Shown here: positions 1 to 5,534 of the stretch, one piece after another
Layout of the letters: each line of letters starts with the position of its first letter
Numbering within the stretch: position 1 is the first letter of the stretch
Made by a program: the position numbers and the translations under genes
Notes under the pieces: model-generated
Seen by the model: the letters and a program-made list of their open reading frames with translations, nothing else
What the model was told of the DNA's origin: nothing
Database searches by the model: none
Source of the DNA: an uncultured Clostridia bacterium
Lineage (GTDB): Bacteria; Bacillota; Clostridia; Oscillospirales; Acutalibacteraceae
DNA length: 11,818 nucleotides
Assembly: GCA_937875885.1 (NCBI GenBank)
Contig: CALEIO010000065.1
Span: forward strand, 1-11,818
Direction: 5' to 3'

Positions 1-1
1 G

Positions 2-160
2 CGGGGCGTTCTGAGCATGGCTCGGTCTTCCAGCCCCAACTCTGCCGGCAGCCAGTTCTTCATCATGCACCAGGATGCCAAGCATCTGGACGGCCAGTAT
101 GCCGCATTCGGTAAGGTTACTTCCGGTTTGGAAGTTGTAGATGCCATTGCTGCAACCAAA
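2..160 (+). CDS. Cyclophilin-type peptidyl-prolyl isomerase, internal/C-terminal fragment (5' cut by window, 3' disrupted)
   Basis: The frame opens at base 2 and reads [20 protein letters not shown], then [19 protein letters not shown] and EVVDAIAAT. This is the hallmark second half of a cyclophilin, with the GSQFFI active-site strand and the [11 protein letters not shown] loop. Cyclophilins catalyse cis-trans isomerisation of peptidyl-proline bonds; in Clostridia many are lipoproteins or secreted. Similarity stops around base 160. The usual last ~15-20 residues (a short loop, then a final strand of the type P-V-V-I-x-x-V) are absent. The frame then runs into unrelated, AT-rich sequence, passes through the clpC terminator and stops only at 395-397, inside the 3' end of clpC on the other strand. 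That tail is not believable as native protein. The base positions of the break coincide with the start of a signal-peptide gene on the minus strand. The family is certain; that the fragment is broken is very likely. Confidence 0.85.
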
Positions 161-183
161 AGAATCGCTAAAATTCTTTTCAT
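142..183 (-). CDS. 5' end of a minus-strand gene for an exported protein (signal peptide only, broken)
   Basis: Reading leftward from ATG at 183, the frame gives [14 protein letters not shown]: two basic residues followed by an alanine/leucine-rich hydrophobic stretch, a classic signal-peptide start. It is preceded by a GGAG ribosome binding site (194-197) and a well-spaced promoter (220-248), and it sits just downstream of the clpC terminator, so the context fits a real gene start. After residue ~14 the frame stays open to base 1. However, it then reads the antisense of the cyclophilin ([20 protein letters not shown]...), which is not plausible protein. No lipobox cysteine appears before the break. 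An attractive but unproven idea is that this is the true start of the same cyclophilin gene, with the rest joined in inverted orientation. Alternatively it starts an unrelated exported protein. Confidence 0.45.
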
Positions 184-193
184 AAATAAACAT

Positions 194-248
194 CTCCGTT
201 TTCAATATTGTACTTTTACATTGTACTATACAAAAACTTTTTTTGCAA
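194..248 (-). promoter_or_regulatory. Sigma-A type promoter and ribosome binding site for the signal-peptide gene
   Basis: On the minus strand, TTGCAA (243-248) and TACAAT (220-225) are separated by exactly 17 bases and match the -35/-10 consensus at 4 of 6 and 5 of 6 positions. A GGAG at 194-197 lies 10 bases before the ATG at 183. It lies between the clpC terminator and the start codon, so it would drive an independent transcription unit. Confidence 0.6.
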
Positions 249-250
249 TA

Positions 251-289
251 GAAAAATCGCAGACTTTATCAAAGAAGTTAAAGTCTGCG
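251..289 (-). terminator. Intrinsic terminator of the ctsR-mcsA-mcsB-clpC operon
   Basis: A perfect 11-bp stem, CGCAGACTTTA / TAAAGTCTGCG (arms 279-289 and 258-268), with a 10-base loop is followed on the minus strand by ATTTTTC (251-257). It starts 31 bases after the clpC stop codon. The plus-strand side lacks an equally good T-run, so the direction fits clpC. Confidence 0.85.
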
Positions 290-320
290 GTTATCTCTTT
301 ATTTTATCTTGATTTATGGG

Positions 321-2771
321 TTATTCTGCGGCAAAAACATACTCTCCGTCACGATAATCGCACACAACTTTGTTTTTGTCCGAAAGCTCACCGCTGATGA
401 GTTTTTCCGAAAGCACATCCTCTATTTTTGTGGTAATTGCTCTGCGCAGAGGTCTTGCTCCGTAAGATTCGTCATAGCCTTCCTTTGCAAGCTGCGCAAC
501 TGCTTCTTGTGTAATTACAAGTTCTGTGCCCAGAGCCATAAGTCTTTCAGACAGATTACATAACATAAGCTTTGCAATCTGCGCTGTTTCCTCTTCTGTA
601 AGCTTTGAAAATACAATTATCTCATCCACTCTGTTGAGGAATTCGGGTCTGAATACCTGTTTAAGCTCACCCAGCACAGCGGCTTTGATATCCTCATTCC
701 CCCCTGCATTTCCGTCCGCAAAGCCAAGAGCCGATTTTTTATCGGTAATAAGCCTTGCGCCTACGTTTGAGGTCATAATAATAACCGTATTTCTGAAATT
801 AACTGTCCTGCCTTGCGAGTCGGTCAGACGTCCGTCCTCCAGAATCTGCAGAAGCATATTGAAAACATCCGGGTGTGCCTTTTCAATTTCGTCAAAAAGG
901 ATAACCGAATAAGGCTTACGTCTGACTCTCTCTGTAAGCTGTCCTCCTTCGTCGTATCCGATATATCCGGGAGGTGAGCCAATGAGTTTTGCCACCGTGT
1001 GCTTTTCCATATACTCACTCATATCAAGCCTGAGCATTGCATTTTCATCACCAAAGATTGCATAAGCCAAAGCCTTGCAAAGCTCGGTTTTGCCTACTCC
1101 TGTAGGGCCTGAAAATATAAATGAGCCCACAGGTCTTGCAGGGTCTTTCAGTCCCGCTCTGCTGCGCCTTACAGCTTTTGCCACAGCGGTAACCGCTTCG
1201 TGCTGACCAATCACTCTGCTGTGAAGCTGTGCTTCAAGAGAAAGCAATCTGTCAGATTCCTCACGAGTAAGCTCTGTAACAGGAATACCCGACCAGGCAG
1301 AAACAGTTTTGGAGATATCCTCCTTTGTCACCTTTGCATGGGATTTGGACGCATCCGATTCCCAGTTTTTCTTCTCCTGCTCAAGTTTATCGGATAAAAC
1401 TTTCTGCTCATCACGGATTTTTGCGGCACGTTCAAAATCCTGCTGATTCACCGCTTCGGATTTTTCTTTCTCCATATCCTCAATCTGCTTTCGAAGCTGT
1501 GCAAGGTCAGCAGGTGCTGTCTGGGATGAAAGCCTTACACGGGATGCAGATTCATCAATAAGGTCAATAGCTTTATCGGGCAGATATCTGTCTGCAATGT
1601 ATCTTGAGGACAACTCCACCGCCGCTTCAATAGCTTCGTCGGTAATTGTAACCTTGTGGTGAGCTTCGTATCTGTCGCGAAGCCCCTTGAGTATCTGCAC
1701 AGACTCCTCTTTTGAGGGCTCGTCAACCTGCACAGGCTGAAAACGTCTTTCAAGTGCCGCATCCTTTTCGATGTACTTTCTATATTCTTCAAGGGTGGTG
1801 GCACCGATGATGCGGAATTCACCCTTTGCAAGAGAGGGCTTGAGGATATTTGCCGCATCTGCAGAGCCTTCTGCAGACCCTGCCCCCACAATGGTATGGA
1901 GCTCATCGATGAAAAGAATAATATTCTCGGACTCTCTTATCTCATCAATAATACCCTTGATACGCTCTTCAAAGTCACCGCGGTATTTTGTACCTGCAAT
2001 CATACCCGTCAGATTCAGACTGACAATACGTTTATCCTTGAGAGTTTCGGGAACTTCACCCTGTGCAATTCTGAGTGCAAGTCCCTCGGCAACAGCAGTT
2101 TTGCCCACACCGGGTTCACCCACAAGCACAGGATTATTCTTTGTTCTGCGGGAGAGAATCTGCACCACGCGCTGAATCTCTTCTTCCCTGCCGATAACAG
2201 GGTCGATCTTCCCTTTTTTTGCTTCTTCTGTAAGATCTTTTGAGAACTGATCAATATTCTTTGTTTTGCTTTTGTTGTTTTGGTTTGCAGTTGAAGCAGA
2301 ATTATCCGAAGAAACCTTTCCGCTTCCCTGATTTTCTCCCAGACTTTCTCTGAGAGCCGTCATAACTACCGACGGACTTACTCCCGCATTCTCCATAAAC
2401 TTATGAGCATAGCTGTCACGCTCGGAAAGTATGGCAATAAGCAGATGCTCTGTGCCCACAAAGTTGTGCCCGATTCGTGCAGATGCAATCACCGCTGCCT
2501 GCATCACTCTTTTTGTGCGGGGAGTAAAATCATCGGGAGAAAGAGAAATTTTTTCTCCCACGCCGATATTCTTCCTGATTTGCTGTGCAAGCATCTCTGC
2601 ATTCAGACCACAGTCAGAGAGCACCGCCCATGCTACTCCCGTACCTTCCTTTGCAAGTCCCAGCAGCAGATGCTCTGTGCCGATGTATGTGTGCCCTGTT
2701 TCCCCTGCAAAGTCAATTGCCAGGTTTAGGGCATCATTTGCCTTTTGTGTGAAGCCTTTGAAATTGTACAT
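321..2771 (-). CDS. clpC: ClpC, AAA+ protein unfoldase of the ClpCP protease
   Basis: 816 residues, the normal ClpC length. It uses ATP to unfold substrates and feed them to ClpP in the cytoplasm. Order of domains: two Clp_N repeats (about 1-145) with GTEHLL at 31-36 and 106-111, whose Glu33 and Glu108 correspond to the phosphoarginine-binding glutamates of B. subtilis ClpC; a low-complexity linker (150-172); AAA domain 1 with Walker A GEPGVGKT (218-225) and Walker B ILFIDE (285-290); a middle coiled coil holding a UVR motif ([13 protein letters not shown], 443-455), which distinguishes ClpC from ClpA/ClpB; AAA domain 2 with GPTGVGKT (555-562) and VILFDE (623-628); and an LGF tripeptide (682-684) in the expected ClpP-docking loop. 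It is last in the operon, 83 bases after mcsB. A GGAAGGA site (2781-2787) lies 9 bases before the ATG. Phosphoarginine made by McsB is the likely degradation mark it reads. Confidence 0.98.
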   Translation of the reverse strand: MYNFKGFTQKANDALNLAIDFAGETGHTYIGTEHLLLGLAKEGTGVAWAVLSDCGLNAEMLAQQIRKNIGVGEKISLSPDDFTPRTKRVMQAAVIASARIGHNFVGTEHLLIAILSERDSYAHKFMENAGVSPSVVMTALRESLGENQGSGKVSSDNSASTANQNNKSKTKNIDQFSKDLTEEAKKGKIDPVIGREEEIQRVVQILSRRTKNNPVLVGEPGVGKTAVAEGLALRIAQGEVPETLKDKRIVSLNLTGMIAGTKYRGDFEERIKGIIDEIRESENIILFIDELHTIVGAGSAEGSADAANILKPSLAKGEFRIIGATTLEEYRKYIEKDAALERRFQPVQVDEPSKEESVQILKGLRDRYEAHHKVTITDEAIEAAVELSSRYIADRYLPDKAIDLIDESASRVRLSSQTAPADLAQLRKQIEDMEKEKSEAVNQQDFERAAKIRDEQKVLSDKLEQEKKNWESDASKSHAKVTKEDISKTVSAWSGIPVTELTREESDRLLSLEAQLHSRVIGQHEAVTAVAKAVRRSRAGLKDPARPVGSFIFSGPTGVGKTELCKALAYAIFGDENAMLRLDMSEYMEKHTVAKLIGSPPGYIGYDEGGQLTERVRRKPYSVILFDEIEKAHPDVFNMLLQILEDGRLTDSQGRTVNFRNTVIIMTSNVGARLITDKKSALGFADGNAGGNEDIKAAVLGELKQVFRPEFLNRVDEIIVFSKLTEEETAQIAKLMLCNLSERLMALGTELVITQEAVAQLAKEGYDESYGARPLRRAITTKIEDVLSEKLISGELSDKNKVVCDYRDGEYVFAAE

Positions 2772-2780
2772 ACCGAATCA

Positions 2781-2787
2781 TCCTTCC
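2781..2787 (-). promoter_or_regulatory. Ribosome binding site of clpC
   Basis: GGAAGGA on the minus strand, 9 bases upstream of the clpC ATG. The 83-base mcsB-clpC gap shows no convincing promoter: a TTGGTA/TATATG pair with 16-base spacing is too weak to call. It also holds a nine-codon mini-ORF (2778-2807) that covers this site. Confidence 0.7.
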
Positions 2788-2854
2788 ATAAGTAAATCTA
2801 TTTTCATATACCTTCCCAAATAAATGTACCAAATCAAAACGCCCGTATTAAGTT

Positions 2855-3835
2855 TTATCTCAGCTTACTCTTGATAAGCTCTGCTCTCGCCTTATCTCTC
2901 TCCTGGGGTGTAAGCTTTCTGCCTGCACTTCTCATAAGGCTTGCAGGCTGAATTGCAAGCATAAGGCTGTCAACATCCTCCAAGGTTGCACCGTCAATTA
3001 TCCCCTCGGTGATACCTATTCGCACGTTGGAGAGGAGCTTCATTGCCTCTGCATGAGAAATAAGTCTTGCAGTAAGCAGAATACCCATACTGCGGCTGAT
3101 TCTGTCCTGATACTCCATACTCTCCATAAGTTTTGCTCTTGTTGCAAGTTCTGACTGTGCAAGCTGCTCGGAGATATTCTCCAGGTTCTCCACAGCTGCC
3201 TGCTCTGAGATTCCCAGAGTCACCTGATTGCTAAGCTGGTAGTAAGCGCTGATTGCATCTGTACCTTCTCCGTAAGTACCTCTGATTACAAAACCAAGTT
3301 TGCTCAGGTTGGATGCAATTCTTGCCACTGTCCTGCCCTCGCCGAGAGCACACAGGTGCATCATTACGGAAGCTCTCATTCCTGTGCCTAAATTTGTGGG
3401 GCACTGGGTAAGATAGCCAAGACGCTTGTCAAAAGCAAACTCCAGTTTTTCTGAAAGTGCAGTGTCAATTCTGTCTGCAATCCTATAAGCTTCTTTAACC
3501 GAAGCTCCGGGCTTTATAACCTGAATTCGCAGGTGGTCTTCTTCGTTAATCATAATGCTGATGCTTTCATCCTCGGTAACAGCCAAAGCTCTGCCGGGAC
3601 GTTTATCTGCAAAGTCGGGACTTATCAGATGTCTTTCCACCATAGCAACGGTATCAAGCTCTGCAATGTCATCCATCAGCACAAACATAAACTTTTCATC
3701 AAGAGATTCAATGGCTTCTCTGATAATCTTCAGCACCTGTGTGCGCTGTATGTCATCCATTCTGCAAGGGAAAGGAAAATCTTTAAGGTTTCGTGCAAGT
3801 CTTACTCTGGAAGAAATAACTACAGAATCGTTCAT
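2855..3835 (-). CDS. mcsB: McsB, protein-arginine kinase
   Basis: 326 residues from the ATG at 3835, a member of the ATP:guanido phosphotransferase fold. It phosphorylates arginines on misfolded proteins and on CtsR, tagging them for ClpCP. Visible signatures are SSRVRLARN (8-16, nucleotide site), NEEDHLRIQ (97-105, catalytic glutamates), CPTNLGTGMRAS (145-156, the loop with the conserved Cys), RGTYGEG (185-191), and RDKARA (313-318), which fits the RDxxRA phosphoarginine-docking motif of bacterial McsB. The start is set by an AGAGAGGG site (3843-3850) 7 bases upstream. The open frame reaches back to 3940, but that part overlaps mcsA in another frame and looks unlike protein. The protein therefore begins almost directly at the SSRxRLARN strand and lacks about 20 residues present at the N-terminus of B. 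subtilis McsB. It follows the mcsA stop by one base, so the two are probably translationally coupled. Confidence 0.97.
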   Translation of the reverse strand: MNDSVVISSRVRLARNLKDFPFPCRMDDIQRTQVLKIIREAIESLDEKFMFVLMDDIAELDTVAMVERHLISPDFADKRPGRALAVTEDESISIMINEEDHLRIQVIKPGASVKEAYRIADRIDTALSEKLEFAFDKRLGYLTQCPTNLGTGMRASVMMHLCALGEGRTVARIASNLSKLGFVIRGTYGEGTDAISAYYQLSNQVTLGISEQAAVENLENISEQLAQSELATRAKLMESMEYQDRISRSMGILLTARLISHAEAMKLLSNVRIGITEGIIDGATLEDVDSLMLAIQPASLMRSAGRKLTPQERDKARAELIKSKLR

Positions 3836-3836
3836 T

Positions 3837-4349
3837 TTATTTTCCCTCTCTTTCTTTGATAATATCACGAAGCTCTGCTGCTCTCTCAAAATTCTGTTCT
3901 CTGATTGCATCCTCAAGCTCTGCCTTGAGCTGTGCCACATCGGGCTCTGTGCTCATATTCTGCTCTACCTGTGCGCTCTCCTCTGAAGATGCGTAAGGAA
4001 CTTTTCCGCAATGAGCGGTGTTGCCGTGAATACGCTTTACCGAAGGCAGAATTTCGCCGAGGAACACCTCGTAGCAATGAGCACAGCCGACCTTGCCTGT
4101 GTTGGTAATATCACCGTAGCTGCTGCCACACACATCGCATCGTGTTGCTTGAGAACGTGCAGGCAAAGCTGCGCCGAAAATACTCTTTATAAGCCCTCCG
4201 AACATATCGGGCATTGAGCTGTCAAACACATTGTCAAAACCCATTTCGTGGGCACAATCCGCACAGAGAGTATATTCCTCGTATGCCCCGTTTACCACAC
4301 GCTTAATCTGTGTGGTAGCATTATTAACTTTACATTTCTGACATTTCAT
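3837..4349 (-). CDS. mcsA: McsA, zinc-binding activator of McsB
   Basis: 170 residues. McsA binds and activates the McsB arginine kinase and helps control CtsR. The sequence shows four CxxC zinc knuckles: C3/C6, C29/C32, C71/C74 and C89/C92. After them come the conserved HGNTAHCGKVP segment (108-118) and a C-terminal UVR motif (EQNFERAAELRD, 151-162), which ClpC also carries. The stretch 119-138 is a variable, acidic linker. An AAGGAGG ribosome binding site (4358-4364) lies 8 bases before the ATG, and the gene starts 22 bases after the ctsR stop. It is second in the operon, the usual Bacillota order. An extra cysteine (C114) sits where B. subtilis McsA has Ala; its role is unknown. Confidence 0.96.
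   Translation of the reverse strand: MKCQKCKVNNATTQIKRVVNGAYEEYTLCADCAHEMGFDNVFDSSMPDMFGGLIKSIFGAALPARSQATRCDVCGSSYGDITNTGKVGCAHCYEVFLGEILPSVKRIHGNTAHCGKVPYASSEESAQVEQNMSTEPDVAQLKAELEDAIREQNFERAAELRDIIKEREGK
3843..3850 (-). promoter_or_regulatory. Ribosome binding site that fixes the mcsB start
   Basis: AGAGAGGG on the minus strand ends 7 bases before ATG 3835, inside the last codons of mcsA. It supports the short start over the in-frame extension to 3940. Confidence 0.7.
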
Positions 4350-4371
4350 ACATATAACCTCCTTATATACA

Positions 4372-4818
4372 TCACATAAGTGCCAAAAGCATATTTTTGT
4401 AGACAGATGCTCTCACCCTGTCTCTGTAAGCAGGGGGAACATCCCTCAAAGTGCGGTCTGCTCCCGCTGTGAGCAGAAGCCTTGCAGCTTCAACTCCTAT
4501 TATTGACGCCGACTTCATATTGTTAATCATTATCTCGGCGGTAATGTTATCAAGCTCTGCACCGATAGAGTTAATAATATGCATCATCGCTTCGGATTTA
4601 TCTGCCACTACCCTTGTAATGCGGATATATCCGCCACCACCCCGGCGGCTTTCAATGATATATCCCTGCTCGGGAGTAAAACGGGATGTAAGCACATAGT
4701 TAATCTGACTGGGTACACAGCCAAAGCGGTCTGCAAGTTCGTTTCTCTTTATCTCTGCATTACCCTCGGCCTCAATCATTTCCATTATATATTGTGTCAG
4801 CATATCACTTAGTCGCAT
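4372..4818 (-). CDS. ctsR: CtsR, repressor of class III heat-shock genes
   Basis: 148 residues, close to the usual ~150. CtsR is a dimeric winged-helix repressor that binds tandem heptads (consensus RGTCAAA-NAN-RGTCAAA) upstream of ctsR and clp genes; heat and McsB-ClpCP action relieve it. Residues 1-70 form the DNA-binding domain, with a helix-turn-helix (about 25-45, ELADRFGCVPSQINYVL) and the wing SRRGGGGYIRI (57-67). That glycine-rich wing tip is the known thermosensor of CtsR. Residues 75-145 are the helical dimerisation domain. I chose the ATG at 4818 because GGAGGTGA (4823-4830) sits just upstream. The frame stays open to an ATG at 4854, but that extension would translate the ribosome binding site and begin next to the operator. 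First gene of the operon, likely autoregulated through the operators at 4860-4930. Confidence 0.96.
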   Translation of the reverse strand: MRLSDMLTQYIMEMIEAEGNAEIKRNELADRFGCVPSQINYVLTSRFTPEQGYIIESRRGGGGYIRITRVVADKSEAMMHIINSIGAELDNITAEIMINNMKSASIIGVEAARLLLTAGADRTLRDVPPAYRDRVRASVYKNMLLALM

Positions 4819-4822
4819 ACTG

Positions 4823-4830
4823 TCACCTCC
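4823..4830 (-). promoter_or_regulatory. Ribosome binding site that fixes the ctsR start
   Basis: A near-perfect GGAGGTGA on the minus strand, 4 bases before the ATG at 4818. It rules out the longer in-frame start at 4854. Confidence 0.8.
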
Positions 4831-4859
4831 AAATATTTGTGCAGCAAAAGTCAAAACAC

Positions 4860-4876
4860 TTTGACCTTTCCTGACC
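4860..4876 (-). promoter_or_regulatory. CtsR operator overlapping the ctsR transcription start
   Basis: On the minus strand GGTCAGG-AAA-GGTCAAA fits the CtsR consensus RGTCAAA-NAN-RGTCAAA: second heptad 7/7, first 5/7, spacer as expected. It begins 3 bases downstream of the TATAAT -10 box, so a bound repressor would cover the start of transcription. A single extra heptad AGTCAAA lies on the plus strand at 4849-4855, forming an inverted GTCAAA-acac-TTTGAC pair with this site. Confidence 0.7.
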
Positions 4877-4879
4877 TTG

Positions 4880-4885
4880 ATTATA
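4880..4885 (-). promoter_or_regulatory. -10 box of the ctsR operon promoter
   Basis: A perfect TATAAT on the minus strand, 62 bases before the ctsR ATG and flanked by CtsR operators on both sides. No good -35 box sits 16-18 bases upstream. The TTGACT at 4908-4913 is 22 bases away, which is too far, so promoter strength is uncertain. Confidence 0.6.
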
Positions 4886-4897
4886 TTCTACTTCATT

Positions 4898-4914
4898 AGT
4901 CAGAGAAAGTCAAA
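4898..4914 (+). promoter_or_regulatory. CtsR operator, upstream copy 1
   Basis: AGTCAGA-GAA-AGTCAAA on the plus strand: heptads 6/7 and 7/7 with a correct NAN spacer. It lies just upstream of the -10 box of ctsR, where the -35 region is expected. Confidence 0.7.
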
Positions 4915-4930
4915 GTCAGACAAAGTCAAA
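4914..4930 (+). promoter_or_regulatory. CtsR operator, upstream copy 2
   Basis: AGTCAGA-CAA-AGTCAAA on the plus strand: heptads 6/7 and 7/7, spacer NAN. It repeats copy 1 with a 16-base step (15 of 16 identical), and the two copies share base 4914. Confidence 0.7.
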
Positions 4931-4962
4931 CTCCGCCAAAGTTCACATTCTTTGACGGAGTT
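4929..4962. other. Hairpin between the aromatic operon terminator and the ctsR promoter
   Basis: Arms 4929-4941 and 4950-4962 with an 8-base loop. As minus-strand RNA the 13 positions all pair (AACTCCGTCAAAG with CTTTGGCGGAGTT, one G-U). As plus-strand RNA there is one C-A mismatch, but a TTTTCTT follows. It could be a back-up terminator, part of an upstream leader, or a terminator for antisense transcription toward the aromatic genes. The rest of 4963-5073 is AT-rich, and I see no gene in it. Confidence 0.5.
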
Positions 4963-5073
4963 TTCTTATGATATCTTTAATTTTCTTTGTTTTTCTCCAT
5001 TTTTCTCGTTTTTTGCACATAAGTCAATAGTCAGAAAATCCGATTCACTCAATAAAAAGTTAAACCAAACAAT

Positions 5074-5104
5074 AAAGTCTGCCGCAGATTATGCGACAGA
5101 CTTT
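5074..5104 (-). terminator. Intrinsic terminator of the aromatic amino-acid operon
   Basis: On the minus strand AAAGTCTGTCGCA pairs with TGCGGCAGACTTT (one G-U) around a 5-base loop and is followed by the T-rich ATTGTTTGG. The arms begin 5 bases after the aroQ stop. The plus strand has one C-A mismatch but a better T-run (TTTTTCTTT), so bidirectional action is possible. Confidence 0.8.
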
Positions 5105-5108
5105 TTCT

Positions 5109-5534
5109 TTATTTATTCACAAGGTACTCAACAGCTTCTTTGTAGCCCTCAAAGCCCTTACCTGTAATAACCTTCTCTGCATAAAGAGAAACGTATGAAA
5201 AGCGTCTGAATTCCTCACGCTCATTCACCTCCGAAAGGTGCACCTCAACTGTGGGAATTGCCACAGCCTTGAGAGCATCAAGAATTGCAACGCTTGTGTG
5301 GGTGTATGCCGCAGGGTTGATTACTATGCCGTCATACTCACCCAGGCATTTCTGTATTTCTGTAACTATGTCACCCTCGTAATTACTCTGGAAAGCGTCA
5401 CATTCAGCGCCATTTGCCTTGCAGATTTCCTCAACATAGGCCACCAGGTCCTGATATGTACTTTTGCCGTAAATATCAGGCTCGCGGATACCCAGCATAT
5501 TCAGATTAGGTCCGTTGATTAATTTAAGTTTCAT
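5109..5534 (-). CDS. aroQ: Type II 3-dehydroquinate dehydratase
   Basis: 141 residues, typical for the small dodecameric type II enzyme. It converts 3-dehydroquinate to 3-dehydroshikimate, step 3 of the shikimate pathway, in the cytoplasm. Active-site landmarks are visible: NGPNLNMLGIREPDIYG (8-23) with Asn10, Arg17 and the catalytic Tyr22; NPAAYTHTS (73-81) with Asn73 and His79; EVHLSEVNEREEFR (97-110) with His99 and Arg110. Clostridial-type C-terminal wording follows (YVSLYAEKVITGKGFEGY, 114-131). The start is ATG 5534, which overlaps the aroE-aroK stop by one base (TGATG). A GTG three bases upstream (5537) is also possible, but the GGAGG ribosome binding site is better spaced for the ATG (7 bases). 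Last gene of the operon. Confidence 0.96.
   Translation of the reverse strand: MKLKLINGPNLNMLGIREPDIYGKSTYQDLVAYVEEICKANGAECDAFQSNYEGDIVTEIQKCLGEYDGIVINPAAYTHTSVAILDALKAVAIPTVEVHLSEVNEREEFRRFSYVSLYAEKVITGKGFEGYKEAVEYLVNK

Noticed and set aside
161..397. Plus-strand continuation of the cyclophilin frame up to a stop at 397
   Set aside because: The translated tail has no cyclophilin features, crosses a promoter and a strong terminator of the other strand, and overlaps the clpC 3' end; it is read-through beyond the break.
2772..2854. Internal promoter or CtsR site before clpC
   Set aside because: No RGTCAAA heptad pairs and only weak -35/-10 likenesses, with TATATG as the best -10; most likely read from the ctsR promoter.
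3836..3940. N-terminal extension of mcsB
   Set aside because: It overlaps mcsA coding sequence in another frame and looks unlike any McsB; a ribosome binding site supports ATG 3835.
4819..4854. Upstream ATG of ctsR at 4854 adding 12 residues
   Set aside because: It would encode the GGAGGTGA ribosome binding site, and known CtsR proteins begin near the chosen Met; ATG 4818 is well placed.
4993..5016. Tiny minus-strand ORF (MEKNKEN) in the aroQ-ctsR gap
   Set aside because: Seven codons, no ribosome binding site, A-rich background; chance.
5022..5035. AGTCAAT-AGTCAGA as a further CtsR operator
   Set aside because: The heptads abut without the three-base spacer and neither is perfect; it is also over 130 bases from the -10 box.
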